Shown: one piece after another, positions 1 through 9,663 of the stretch
How positions within the stretch are numbered: position 1 is the stretch's first letter
Layout of the letters: each line of letters opens with the position of its first letter
NCBI GenBank assembly: GCA_030431475.1
Contig: JAUIJD010000008.1
Location: 45,474-109,473, forward strand
DNA length: 64,000 nucleotides
Direction of reading: 5' to 3'
Source of the DNA: Verrucomicrobiia bacterium
GTDB lineage: Bacteria; Verrucomicrobiota; Verrucomicrobiia; Verrucomicrobiales; Akkermansiaceae
The notes under the pieces: generated by a model
The model's database searches: none
Told to the model about the DNA's origin: nothing
What the model saw: only the letters and a program-made list of their open reading frames with translations
Translations under genes and position numbers: made by a program

Positions 1-1043
1 GCATCTACCGCATCCGCCATGAGGCATCCGAACCGCAGGAGGTTCCGGACCTCGCCGCCCTGCCCCCCGCCGGACTGGTGGAAATGCTGCGCCACCCGAA
101 TGCCTGGCATCGCGAAACGGCGCAGCGTCTCATCATCAGCGGCAAGGCCGATGAGTTCGCCCCGCTCCTTCGCCCGCTGGCCGCCGACACCTCCGCTCCG
201 CGGGCGGCGCTCCATGCGATCTGGTCGCTGGAGGGGCTCGGAGCCCTCACACCGACGGATCTCGAGGCCGCCATCCGGTCGCAGGATGCCAAGCTCCGTG
301 CCGGAGCCCTGTGGGCCGCCGGCACCCTGCCGGCACCGGCCCTGATCCAGACCGTCGCGCTCCTCGAAGGCGTCCGTCCCTCGAAGGAATCCGCCCCGTA
401 CCGCGCGCGGATGCTGGCCCTCACCGCCACCCCCGACTCGATGCGCCAGCTTGCCGCCCTGCTCTCCAAGGCCAGCGGGATGCGCTTCGTCCGGGAAGCC
501 GCGGTCTCGGGGATGGCCGGCCACGAGCGCTCGTTCCTCGAGTTCTACAGGGACTCGCTTGGCGACAAACAGTTGGTCGCCTGGCTGGAGAAGGCCGCGG
601 CCGGCAATCACGACCAACAGAAGGGCCCCGGCCTCGCCGGCCAGGAGCTCGCCTCCTTCCTGCGCGGCAAGGAACTCTTCCACGGCGAGGCCGCCTGCAT
701 GGGTTGCCACGGGGCCGATGGCGCCGGACTCGACAACCTCGGTCCACCCCTCGACGGCTCGGAATGGGTCACCGAGGATGCCGCGAGACTGGTGAAGATC
801 ATGCTTCACGGCATGACCGGCCCGGTGGAGGTCGCGGGTGAAACCTACACTCCTGCGGCCGCCATGCCGGGTCTTTCCTTCAATCCGGCGATGACGGACC
901 AGCACATCGCCGACATCGCCACCTACATCCGGCACGAGTGGGACAATCGCGCCGGGGTCGTCGACAGGCAACAGGTCACGAAAACGCGGGCCGCCACCTC
1001 GGAGCGATCCGGCCGCCCCTACACCGCGAAGGAACTCCGCTGA
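1..1043 (+). CDS. C-terminal part of a HEAT-repeat / cytochrome c protein (5' end outside window)
   Basis: The reading frame is open from the first base (it begins ..YRIRHE..), so the gene starts upstream and only the last ~347 residues are seen. The visible part opens with HEAT-like helices (GLVEMLRHPNAWHRETAQRL and following). It ends in a class I cytochrome c domain with the haem-binding motif CMGCH (about 705-720) and a later MPGLSF segment that could supply the distal Met ligand. In Planctomycetes and Verrucomicrobia such tails usually follow an N-terminal beta-propeller dehydrogenase domain. The protein is therefore probably a secreted or periplasmic haem-linked sugar/alcohol dehydrogenase, but the catalytic part is not in view. 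It is convergent with the next gene, 40 bases away. Confidence 0.85.
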   Translation, partial: IYRIRHEASEPQEVPDLAALPPAGLVEMLRHPNAWHRETAQRLIISGKADEFAPLLRPLAADTSAPRAALHAIWSLEGLGALTPTDLEAAIRSQDAKLRAGALWAAGTLPAPALIQTVALLEGVRPSKESAPYRARMLALTATPDSMRQLAALLSKASGMRFVREAAVSGMAGHERSFLEFYRDSLGDKQLVAWLEKAAAGNHDQQKGPGLAGQELASFLRGKELFHGEAACMGCHGADGAGLDNLGPPLDGSEWVTEDAARLVKIMLHGMTGPVEVAGETYTPAAAMPGLSFNPAMTDQHIADIATYIRHEWDNRAGVVDRQQVTKTRAATSERSGRPYTAKELR

Positions 1044-1083
1044 CGCAGCTCGGGCGCTTGTCGGCGATCCCGCCGCGTGCCCT

Positions 1084-1551
1084 TTACATCCCCTCCTTCC
1101 GCATCAGCTCGCTGAGCTGCTTCTGGAACGATTCGATGTCCTCCTGGTTCGGGCGGTAGCCGGGAGTGTCGGGATCGAGGCCGGGGCGACCCATCTGGTC
1201 GATCATCCACACCGCCGTCTCGCCGTCGGAAAAGGTCACCTTCCCGCTCACCAGCGCTCCCGGCACCGCAATGCTGTCCATGCTCACATTCACCGCCCCG
1301 GTCGCCTCGGGCACGGCATCGATGACCGTGTCCTCGTCCGCCGGCTTCGCCTCCCCGCCCGCGTCGTCGTCCGTCTCCTCGAGAATCGTGATTCCCAGAT
1401 CGAGCACCATGAAACGCGCGTCCATGTAGGTGATGGTCAGGTCGTGCTCCTCCTTGAGCTTCCGCTGGAGGTCGGCGATCGACGCCCCTTCGGCCGCCCA
1501 CTGGTGGAGCGACTGCTTCTGGTCTTCGGTGAGCTGGCTGGCGCTGAACAT
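1084..1551 (-). CDS. conserved hypothetical acidic protein
   Basis: A 155-residue soluble protein with an ATG start (MFSASQLTEDQKQSLHQW). The N-terminal ~45 residues look helical, with a helix-turn-helix-like pattern (EGASIADLQRKLKEEHD). An acidic linker rich in D and E follows, and then a beta-rich C-terminal part (VSGKVTFSDGETAVWMID). There is no signal peptide or membrane segment. I do not recognise a named family, and it is not clearly in an operon. Codon use matches the GC-rich neighbours, so I regard it as a real gene of unknown function. Confidence 0.75.
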   Translation of the reverse strand: MFSASQLTEDQKQSLHQWAAEGASIADLQRKLKEEHDLTITYMDARFMVLDLGITILEETDDDAGGEAKPADEDTVIDAVPEATGAVNVSMDSIAVPGALVSGKVTFSDGETAVWMIDQMGRPGLDPDTPGYRPNQEDIESFQKQLSELMRKEGM

Positions 1552-1604
1552 GCGTCCGATTCAGAACCGCCGCCGCCGATTGCCAAGCCCAAACGCGCGG
1601 GGAA

Positions 1605-2036
1605 TCACCCGCTCACCCCTTCACGCCGCGCTTCCACCGCGAGACGGAAAGCCTGCCGGTCGCCATGGCGGCGGATCGAGAACTTCACGCAGCGCCGGCG
1701 TCCGGGCTCCGGACACCAGGTGGCCTGCCAGAAATAGTAGGTCTCCCCGTTGGTGGCCGACACCGCGACCTTCGACACCCCGACCACACCTGAAGAATTC
1801 CGGGCCGATTTCAGGCACACCCGCGGACCGGAATCCCGCTCGTCCAGCTTCTCGACCAAGGCATTCCGCCACTGCCGGGCCGCGCGATACGAGGAACGCG
1901 TTCCCCCGTGCAGCCGGTCGGCGAAGAACTTTCCGTATTTCCTCCCGCGACGCTGCAGCCGGACCTGCCAGCCATGGGTGCTGGCGTCCGGCAGGTCGAT
2001 GCGCGCGATCGCATAGGTGTCGTCAGGCGTCCACAT
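1605..2036 (-). CDS. AP2-like DNA-binding domain protein
   Basis: A 143-residue basic protein. The C-terminal ~60 residues (from SGVVGVSKV through YYFWQATW to KFSIRRHGDRQAFRLAVEAR) match the beta-beta-beta-alpha pattern of AP2/ERF domains, with a GV.GVS opening strand, a W in strand 3 and a terminal amphipathic helix. The N-terminal half (WQVRLQRRGRKYGKFFADRLHGG) resembles another degenerate AP2-like unit. Bacterial AP2 domains occur alone or attached to HNH homing endonucleases; no nuclease motif is seen here. DNA binding is inferred from the fold resemblance only. The gene sits beside a pseudogene fragment and an AT-richer gene, in what looks like an accessory patch. Confidence 0.6.
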   Translation of the reverse strand: MWTPDDTYAIARIDLPDASTHGWQVRLQRRGRKYGKFFADRLHGGTRSSYRAARQWRNALVEKLDERDSGPRVCLKSARNSSGVVGVSKVAVSATNGETYYFWQATWCPEPGRRRCVKFSIRRHGDRQAFRLAVEARREGVSG

Positions 2037-2128
2037 GCGGCCCCGAAAACCTCGGATGCCGCGGATGCCTTGTCAACGAAAGGCCAGCCAAAGTAGCTTC
2101 GGCTCCGGCGAAAGCGTTGGGGCGGCGC

Positions 2129-2389
2129 TCAACTCTTGGCCATGATTTCGATCTCGACGAAGGTCACGTCGGCGACGCGCCACGGCTTGGGTATGGATCT
2201 CCTGGCCATCCGACCAGCGTGCCGCCCGCAGAACCGCCACGCGACACCGCAGCAAGGGGCGCATCTACCCTGCTTACGACGCTTCAGCACGGCCTGTAGT
2301 TTCAAACTAAGCGATTCGGGAATCGTGTCGGCCAGCGCCAGAGCGAACAGAGCCAGTGAAAGAATGATCGGGGTGAGGATGGCTTTCAT
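2129..2389 (-). CDS. possible small secreted protein, perhaps frameshifted
   Basis: An 86-codon frame with a GGGAG-like ribosome site before an ATG at 2389. It opens with a convincing signal peptide (MKAILTPIILSLALFALALA). The mature part is Cys- and Arg-rich and less protein-like in the middle (GRCAPCCGVAWRFCGRHAGR), while the end (VADVTFVEIEIMAKS) again looks like a folded protein. The overlapping frame 2073-2264 contains protein-like text (RVAVLRAARWSDGQEIHTQA). The gene may therefore be a broken gene read across a frameshift. I do not recognise a family. Its 5' end abuts the RCC1 pseudogene fragment. Confidence 0.35.
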   Translation of the reverse strand: MKAILTPIILSLALFALALADTIPESLSLKLQAVLKRRKQGRCAPCCGVAWRFCGRHAGRMARRSIPKPWRVADVTFVEIEIMAKS

Positions 2390-2402
2390 GTCTTGGTCTC
2401 CC

Positions 2403-2505
2403 GGTGCCACCCGCTGCAACCGCAACGATATCCTAGCGAAAGTCACCCCCTCCGACATTTTTCACCTTTCCCGCGGATCCGCAGTTGGCGCTATTGCCCT
2501 GACGC
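2403..2505 (-). pseudogene. degenerate duplicate of part of an RCC1-repeat gene
   Basis: About 100 bases closely match positions ~7054-7155 inside the large RCC1 gene on the same strand. The first ~32 bases from 2403 are identical and the rest are roughly 80% alike by eye. In the RCC1 frame the copy reads VKN..GG.F, then a TAG stop, then DIVAVAAGGTG, so it is broken by a nonsense codon. Neighbouring sequence does not extend the match. It is a remnant of a duplicated RCC1-like gene or a partial copy moved ~4.6 kb. Confidence 0.7.
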
Positions 2506-2513
2506 CAATGGGA

Positions 2514-3644
2514 TCACGGCGACCACGTGACACCCTCCGGAGCATTTGGCGCAAGGTTTGTCTCTTGGTCGTATTCCAAATTCCGGTCGTTTAGTGTGGG
2601 ATTGAGGTAGTAATCAAACCTCAATCTAGGCATTTTATCGAGCTCCCGATCAACCCACATGGCAGGAATTACTTCAAAGGGATTGACGTTCGCGACGCGC
2701 TCCATCGGTCTCGTTATCTTCCCATAAAGAGCTGAAATAATTTTTCCGGTCTCTTTATCCTTCACAGTGCGGAATCTCACAAGGTAGCCAATGGGCTCTT
2801 TTTGCTCGGCGAAGATTCTTGCGCCCCGTTCTGACGATCTTTTCTCGATGGTTAACTCTTTCACGGCGTAGCCATCCAACGGTGCCTCCCTTGGATATTT
2901 GAGCAGGCTTTCCTCACTTACTAGTTCAGGCACGGGAACAAGACCGTCGTCCGGATTCGAAAATCGGATAAAGCATGATATCTTGTAATCATTCTGATCC
3001 TTGAACTCGGATTCAAATTTTACGAGCAGATCATCTTTCTTTCCTTTCCCATAGGGCTTCACCCAGTCCTTCTCAAACAGATCAAATCCAAATTCTTGGT
3101 CAACATTAGGAGCGCGGTGAGCCCCGTCAATCCCTCCAAGCCATACTCGCATGGGGATGGGCTTGCCTACTTTCCTAAGAGCCACGTCAATGGTTGGATC
3201 CCAAGGACGAAAGCCAACTTGTTTCGCCAACTCGCGATCATTGTTTAGATCGCCCCTCCATCTTACTTCTGGTCTGCTAGGATAATAACCATCTTTTTCG
3301 ATCACGACATCAGAGCAACCCTGACCTCGAGACTCCACCGTGAACAAACCTTCTTCATCTGTTCTACCTTTGTAATTATTGTGACCGTCAGCATGCAAAA
3401 GGCTGTCGATCCCAACATTGATATCCGCGTCAGGAATCGGTTTTCCGTCTTCACCAATCACACGGAATGTGACCTTGATCTTGTAGTGACGCTCCCGGTA
3501 AATTTTTTGGATGTATTCTTCCGCAGTGAGACCTTCCGGTATCTCATACTTAGGAATGTCCTCGGGCTTATAGGTGAATGGCTCTTGAGTAAAACCGTTT
3601 TGCGACGTGAGCGCCAAGATTGTCAGAAATGTAAATATTTTCAT
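2514..3644 (-). CDS. secreted hypothetical protein with carboxypeptidase-regulatory-like domain
   Basis: A 376-residue protein with a signal peptide (MKIFTFLTILALTSQNGFTQ). Residues ~50-125 form an Ig/CarboxypepD_reg-like beta domain (VTFRVIGEDGKPIPDADINV ... TDEEGLFTVESRGQG ... VVIEKDGYYPS), typical of surface or periplasmic proteins. The remaining ~240 residues (WLGGIDGAHRAPNVDQEFGF ... ISCFIRFSNPDDGLVPVPEL) are unrecognised but look like a beta-rich binding domain. The start lies 4 bases past the stop of the RCC1/lipase gene, so the two are probably co-transcribed. The gene is clearly AT-richer than the surrounding genes, suggesting recent acquisition or relaxed codon use. Confidence 0.75.
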   Translation of the reverse strand: MKIFTFLTILALTSQNGFTQEPFTYKPEDIPKYEIPEGLTAEEYIQKIYRERHYKIKVTFRVIGEDGKPIPDADINVGIDSLLHADGHNNYKGRTDEEGLFTVESRGQGCSDVVIEKDGYYPSRPEVRWRGDLNNDRELAKQVGFRPWDPTIDVALRKVGKPIPMRVWLGGIDGAHRAPNVDQEFGFDLFEKDWVKPYGKGKKDDLLVKFESEFKDQNDYKISCFIRFSNPDDGLVPVPELVSEESLLKYPREAPLDGYAVKELTIEKRSSERGARIFAEQKEPIGYLVRFRTVKDKETGKIISALYGKITRPMERVANVNPFEVIPAMWVDRELDKMPRLRFDYYLNPTLNDRNLEYDQETNLAPNAPEGVTWSP

Positions 3645-3648
3645 CAGT

Positions 3649-6600
3649 TCAGTTGGTTGGTGGTGGGATGAAGTGGTCGTTCAGATCACCACGGGAGACC
3701 ATGTCTGAGAACAATTTCCAGACATGCCCCATCGGCTCATTCTTGAGATCGCTATGCTCCCAATCGCCCCAGTTTCCATTCTTCAATATATTGGGCATAT
3801 CGGTCCCCGCAAACAAGGCGACTGAGTTACTCCCGGCCGGGTTCGAGATGGCGGGAACATCATGCCCGAGCAAAAATGACTGGATTGGATACTGCGCGGC
3901 AATCGCGCTGCCGTTCGAGCCATGGATTGACTGGGGGTTCTGACCGTTTTGATCGAAGAACTCGGTGAACGGCTTGAAGTACGGGGTAGCTTTCAACGGC
4001 TCATTCTGGGCTGGTGGATTGCCTCCCCAGAAGCTGTTGAAAGCCCAGCCACCGTTGGACTGATGCCCGCCGCTGGCCAGCTTCTTGGTGAAGCTGCCCT
4101 TGCCCATTTCCTGTTTCACCCATGCAAGCTGGCTACGGATAGTCACGTCCGACAAGGCGTTTGGTTCGGTTCCATCACCGCTTTTCAAGACCTCCTCGCC
4201 CGTGGAGTAGTAATTGTGCGGGTTGGTTTCGGCCGCCAAGGTCGAAAAACGTCCCTGCCACGTCAGCTTCCTGCGCCCGTCGTTCGCCGGGAATAGCGTC
4301 CAGTAATCTGTCGCCCAGAGCCGGGTTTCCAGATTCGCCCAGCTGGGATTCCTGACAAGATTACGGTCTCCGTTCGCATGATCCGCCGAATACGCCTCCC
4401 GCGCTACGGCGGCATTGAGCAGGAAGTATTGCTCCGAGCCTAGGTCATGATCGCAGATCGCGCTGCTCACCAACATGTTGCCGAGGCTGTGGCCAGCGAT
4501 AACTTTCTTGCCACTCTGGCCATTGACCACCGTTGCCAAGGCGGACGAACTCCGGAACGCGTTATAGGCATTGTGCCAGTAGTCCGGTGTGACGGTGGCA
4601 AAAAGCCCGAGGATGCCGCCGATCTGCCCTTGATTGCCTTCCCACGTCACTCCGAGGAACTTCGCGTCGGAACCCATCTGGTGAAGACGCTTGAAAACCT
4701 CTGCATTCCATCCGCGTGCGGCTTCCTCGCCGACGTTGTAGCCGTGGCAGAACACGAACCACCGGTTCTTGCGGCTGTCCTTGAACTTGTCCCATGCCGG
4801 AGGGACGGGTTCAGTAGAAACCGGTTGGCCGTAGGCCGCCGGCCGAATGTTGGCCCGCCAATACAAATTCTCTACGCCGTCCAGCGCCATCGGTAGGGCG
4901 CGGGCGATCCTCGCGACTTCTTCCCCGCCGTTCTTCGAGACAATCAGCTCGAAGGACTGGTTGGTCGCGGCCTTCGACTCAAAAAGCAGAACTCCCATGC
5001 CGTTCTTCACCGCATCAAGGTATTCTGCAGTCAGCTCCGAACCATTGCCCGCTGTGTGGTTCAAAGGCTGGCTCATCGCCTCAGTGGCACTAGATTTATC
5101 GGCAAGATATGAACCTGCGCCATTGGTTCGTTGGCTGTCTGGCTGCACGCTTGGCATCTCAATGAAGCCGAGCGCACCCGTCGGATGGGATATCCGGTAG
5201 GTGTATTCCTCCGGCGGAAGCACATCCAGGATCTTCTCAATGCGGAGCTGGACGGGGAAAAAGTCTACCAGATCCCGCTCACCGTTGACCACGTCATCGG
5301 CATTATCCACACCTTGGCCCGGGATATCACCGAAGTGAGGTTCCCCGTTCTCATCGTCGTCATCATTGACCCAGAACATGAAGGGCTCTTCGTCCGTCGC
5401 GTTTCCCCGATCGTCATCATTAATCATCCCGTCGCGATTCCAGTCCGGGATGAAACCCACGGGCAGGAAGCCGGCAGCGATCGTGGTGGGATAGTAGCGA
5501 TGCACCTCCGGGTCGAAGCCCTCGGTCTCTACTTCAGTCACGGTCAATTTGATCTCCACGGTGAGGTCGGCTTCCGGACCCGCCGTCAGCACCTCAACGG
5601 CGTCGATCGACGCCGGGGATAGTCCATTCAATTCGACACCGTGATGCACCCACTTCTCGTGCCACTCGTTCACTTCACCATCTCCTTCGATCACGTCGCC
5701 CACCGTGGGAGTGATCCGCCATTCGAAGGTATCGTTGTACTCCGGCTTTACGGTATATTTCGGATACTCCTCACTCGCCGAAGCAATGATCAGGAGTCGG
5801 CTCTCGCCAGCGGGGATCACGAACTCCTTCGCCTCAAACTCGGTCCGGAAGAGCGCATCCTTCGCAGGGGAAAACCCGGTAAAGGTAAACCATTCGGCAT
5901 CGGGTGTGGAACCCGCATCGTTCGGATCGCTTTCCTCATTGACCTCGTCCCCATCAGAAAAGCCGTCGCCGTCGCCGTCCGGATCGCCGGGATCGGTGCC
6001 GAGGAGCACTTCCTCCAGATTCGTCAGGCCGTCACCATCAAAATCCTCATCGCCATCCGACACCCCGTTGCCATCGCTGTCTGCTTTCATGGGATCCAGC
6101 CCCAAGGTAAATTCCACCGTAGCAGGCAGACCATCCCCGTCGTCGTCGATGAGACTCGCCGGACCAAAGCGGATTCGAAAAAACACCGTCCCAGAGGGGA
6201 TCGAGCCGAGCCAATCGACAACATCGACTTCCAACTCCTGGTTCTGTCCGATGAAGCCCATGGGATACACCTGCCATTCGGTCAGAGTTTGGCTGAATTC
6301 AATGGTATACCAGAAATCCCGCCTGCCAAACCATCTGGCATATCCGGTTGCACGCACCTCCCCCGGATCAAAAGACTCCTTCCAAACCGTTGCGCTTCGA
6401 CCCACGTCGTGCTCTTCCTTGTTCGACACCTGATCATTGTCCCAATCGCCATCGGCGCTCTTGGCGGTCCCGAGTTCCAGCGACAGCGGCGAAAAACCGT
6501 GCCAGTTCTCGTAGCCGTCTTCCATCCCATCTCCATCGGTGTCGGGATCAAGCGGATCGGTCAGGTAGTCGTTGAGCTCCGCCCCGTTGCTCAGACCGTC

Positions 6601-8475
6601 GCCGTCGGCATCGCCGAGCGGGTCGAGCTCAATTTCGAAGCTCCACGGTTGCGACATCGCCTGCACGCCATCGTGATCGGTCACCACAGCCACCGCATTG
6701 CCGGTGCCGGCGGGAAGGTCTCCGACCGTGAGCTGCCATGGCGAGACGGTCGCCGATCCGGCGAAGCTCCCATTCGCATAAAAGTCCACCCTCGCGATGT
6801 GGGCGGCCCCGAAGGGCCCGCTGTGGCTTGGAGCTGCAGCGAGCAGGATCTCTCCCGGTTTGGCCGGCAGGATAACCGTACCGCTCAGACTCACCGAAGG
6901 CTCGCCTTCGTCGATGGCGGTCTCGACATGCTCTGTCGGGAGCTTCAGGCCTTGCCAGAGATTGGTGCTTCCGGTGCCGAGCTGCCCCTGGTTGTTCCGC
7001 CCCCAGACCCAGATCGTGCCGTCTTCCGCCAGCGCCATGCTCGCTCCCTGAATCCCGGTGCCACCCGCTGCAACCGCAACGATATCCTGGAGAAAGCCAC
7101 TCCCGTCGATATTTTTCACCTTCACCGCCGATCCGCGGTTGGTGCTGTTGCCCTGCCCGAGCTGACCGTAATAGTTCGAACCCCAAGCCCAGACATGGCC
7201 GTCGATGTCCACGGCCAGCGTGTGCGCCGCCCCGGCCGCCACCCCGACGATTCCGTCAAGCGGCTGACCATTATCGAAGCGCACGACCTGCACCGGGGAA
7301 GTCTCCTTTCCGAAAGCTCCCGAGCCGTGACCCAGGCGGCCGTAGTAGCGATTCCCGCAGCACCAGACGGTGCCCTGCTGATCGGGGTTTTCCGGATCCC
7401 AGCGCGCCACCACGCTGTGGCTGTCCCCGCCGGCAACCTCGATCGCATGATCCATCGGCGTGCCGTCCGCGAAACGCATCCGCTCCGCACGGACAAGCTG
7501 GGCCGTGTTTCCCTGTCCGAGCTGGCCTTGGGCATTGTGACCCCATACCCATACCTCGCCCGTGCCCTCCACAGTTTCCAGTGCGTTCGCCTCACGGGCG
7601 ATCCCGAAGGCCCCACCGGCCGCAATGCCGCGGATGGCATCAAGCGGAGGATACGCCGCGTCATCCCCCCGCTGCACCGGCGCCGCAAAGTCCGTCGTGC
7701 CCGTGGACAGGCCGAGGCCCGTCCGGGCATTGGCGTTCCAGCCCCACGAACGCACCGAACCGTCGTCGTCCAGCGCCACGGAGAAATACTCGCCACCCGC
7801 CACCGCGCGAATTCCGGAAAGCGGCGCCCCCGGCCCCTCCAGCACCGCGACCGGAAGGGCGGCGTCGGCATGGCTACCATCCCCGAGGGATCCGTAGGCA
7901 TTGTGCCCAAACGCACGCACAAAACCGTCCGCACCAAGGACGAGCGAATGGTAATAGCCAGCAGCGATATCCGCGCCACCATCAAGCGCCGAAACCCCGT
8001 CGGCGTCCAGTGCCGGGGCGGGCACCGGCTGGTTGCCGTTCGCCGTCGAGCCGTTGCCAAGTCGTCCGTTGTTCTGGCGTCCCCACGACCACACGCTCCC
8101 GCCGACGCTGAGAGCCAAACCGTGCTGGTTGCCGCTGGCGATGGCGCCGGTGATCCGGTAGTCCCCGACCGCCATGTCGCTCGCCTGCCCACCGAGCCAC
8201 GCCCGCGCCTTGACGACCGCCGAGCGGGCAACGGTCAACGTCCCCCCGGATTCGACGATGGGGTCGAAGACGGCGGGTTCGCGCCCATCCAGCGTGTAAC
8301 GGATCACCGAACCCCTCTCCGGGCTGCTCACCGTAAGCTCCAAGGCGGTTGGTGAGTCCGCCACCTGAGGAGTAAGCACCGGCGTCTCCACCGCCCGGAC
8401 CTCGGAAATCCAGCACAGGGTCACCCCGGCCACCAAACTCGCTGATATCCGCTGAAATCCGCCAAATATCTTCAT
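3649..8475 (-). CDS. giant secreted RCC1-repeat / TSP3 / alpha-beta hydrolase protein
   Basis: About 1,608 residues from ATG 8475 (CCAAGGC just upstream); an in-frame upstream start at 8502 is also possible. A signal peptide is followed by a chitobiase C-terminal-like domain (ERGSVIRYTLDGREPAVFDP). Next come roughly seven RCC1 repeats to about residue 520, each with the VWSWG / VAAGGEHS-type pattern. An Ig-like module follows, then Asp-rich thrombospondin type 3 / EF-hand-like repeats (DADGDGLSNGAE, DPDTDGDGMEDGYE, DFDGDGLTNLEE) to about residue 850. The C-terminal third contains a lipase-type nucleophile elbow (VIAGHSLGNML, Ser near residue 1330) after WFVFCHGYNVGEEAARG. It is likely an exported, calcium-stabilised surface protein with esterase activity. 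RCC1 repeats are better known from eukaryotes, and their ligand here is unknown. Confidence 0.85.
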   Translation of the reverse strand: MKIFGGFQRISASLVAGVTLCWISEVRAVETPVLTPQVADSPTALELTVSSPERGSVIRYTLDGREPAVFDPIVESGGTLTVARSAVVKARAWLGGQASDMAVGDYRITGAIASGNQHGLALSVGGSVWSWGRQNNGRLGNGSTANGNQPVPAPALDADGVSALDGGADIAAGYYHSLVLGADGFVRAFGHNAYGSLGDGSHADAALPVAVLEGPGAPLSGIRAVAGGEYFSVALDDDGSVRSWGWNANARTGLGLSTGTTDFAAPVQRGDDAAYPPLDAIRGIAAGGAFGIAREANALETVEGTGEVWVWGHNAQGQLGQGNTAQLVRAERMRFADGTPMDHAIEVAGGDSHSVVARWDPENPDQQGTVWCCGNRYYGRLGHGSGAFGKETSPVQVVRFDNGQPLDGIVGVAAGAAHTLAVDIDGHVWAWGSNYYGQLGQGNSTNRGSAVKVKNIDGSGFLQDIVAVAAGGTGIQGASMALAEDGTIWVWGRNNQGQLGTGSTNLWQGLKLPTEHVETAIDEGEPSVSLSGTVILPAKPGEILLAAAPSHSGPFGAAHIARVDFYANGSFAGSATVSPWQLTVGDLPAGTGNAVAVVTDHDGVQAMSQPWSFEIELDPLGDADGDGLSNGAELNDYLTDPLDPDTDGDGMEDGYENWHGFSPLSLELGTAKSADGDWDNDQVSNKEEHDVGRSATVWKESFDPGEVRATGYARWFGRRDFWYTIEFSQTLTEWQVYPMGFIGQNQELEVDVVDWLGSIPSGTVFFRIRFGPASLIDDDGDGLPATVEFTLGLDPMKADSDGNGVSDGDEDFDGDGLTNLEEVLLGTDPGDPDGDGDGFSDGDEVNEESDPNDAGSTPDAEWFTFTGFSPAKDALFRTEFEAKEFVIPAGESRLLIIASASEEYPKYTVKPEYNDTFEWRITPTVGDVIEGDGEVNEWHEKWVHHGVELNGLSPASIDAVEVLTAGPEADLTVEIKLTVTEVETEGFDPEVHRYYPTTIAAGFLPVGFIPDWNRDGMINDDDRGNATDEEPFMFWVNDDDDENGEPHFGDIPGQGVDNADDVVNGERDLVDFFPVQLRIEKILDVLPPEEYTYRISHPTGALGFIEMPSVQPDSQRTNGAGSYLADKSSATEAMSQPLNHTAGNGSELTAEYLDAVKNGMGVLLFESKAATNQSFELIVSKNGGEEVARIARALPMALDGVENLYWRANIRPAAYGQPVSTEPVPPAWDKFKDSRKNRWFVFCHGYNVGEEAARGWNAEVFKRLHQMGSDAKFLGVTWEGNQGQIGGILGLFATVTPDYWHNAYNAFRSSSALATVVNGQSGKKVIAGHSLGNMLVSSAICDHDLGSEQYFLLNAAVAREAYSADHANGDRNLVRNPSWANLETRLWATDYWTLFPANDGRRKLTWQGRFSTLAAETNPHNYYSTGEEVLKSGDGTEPNALSDVTIRSQLAWVKQEMGKGSFTKKLASGGHQSNGGWAFNSFWGGNPPAQNEPLKATPYFKPFTEFFDQNGQNPQSIHGSNGSAIAAQYPIQSFLLGHDVPAISNPAGSNSVALFAGTDMPNILKNGNWGDWEHSDLKNEPMGHVWKLFSDMVSRGDLNDHFIPPPTN

Positions 8476-8686
8476 GCCTTGGAACGGCAACACCACCCAC
8501 AACGGGCGTCAAGGTGAAGCAAGATCCGCGAGATCTACAATAGAACGCGACCACTCGGCAGTGTCCAAAAACTCACCACAACCGGTTACTCCAACGAACG
8601 GATGGGACCGTCCGGAGGAGACAACCGATCCGACACCTCCCCCGGGACATAGGGAAACCGCCGCAGGGACCGCCTCGCCCGCCGTT

Positions 8687-9646
<960 letters not shown>

Positions 9647-9663
9647 GGGTCGTGGGGTTGGAG

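Noticed and set aside
5641..8355. 904-codon open frame on the plus strand
   Set aside because: Antisense to the RCC1/TSP3 gene. The translation is His/Arg/Pro-rich with no domain, as expected from the opposite strand of GC-rich repeats.
8648..8686. possible terminator after cysK
   Set aside because: GAAAC and GTTTC words flank a GC stretch, but the inner bases do not pair, so no stable stem forms.
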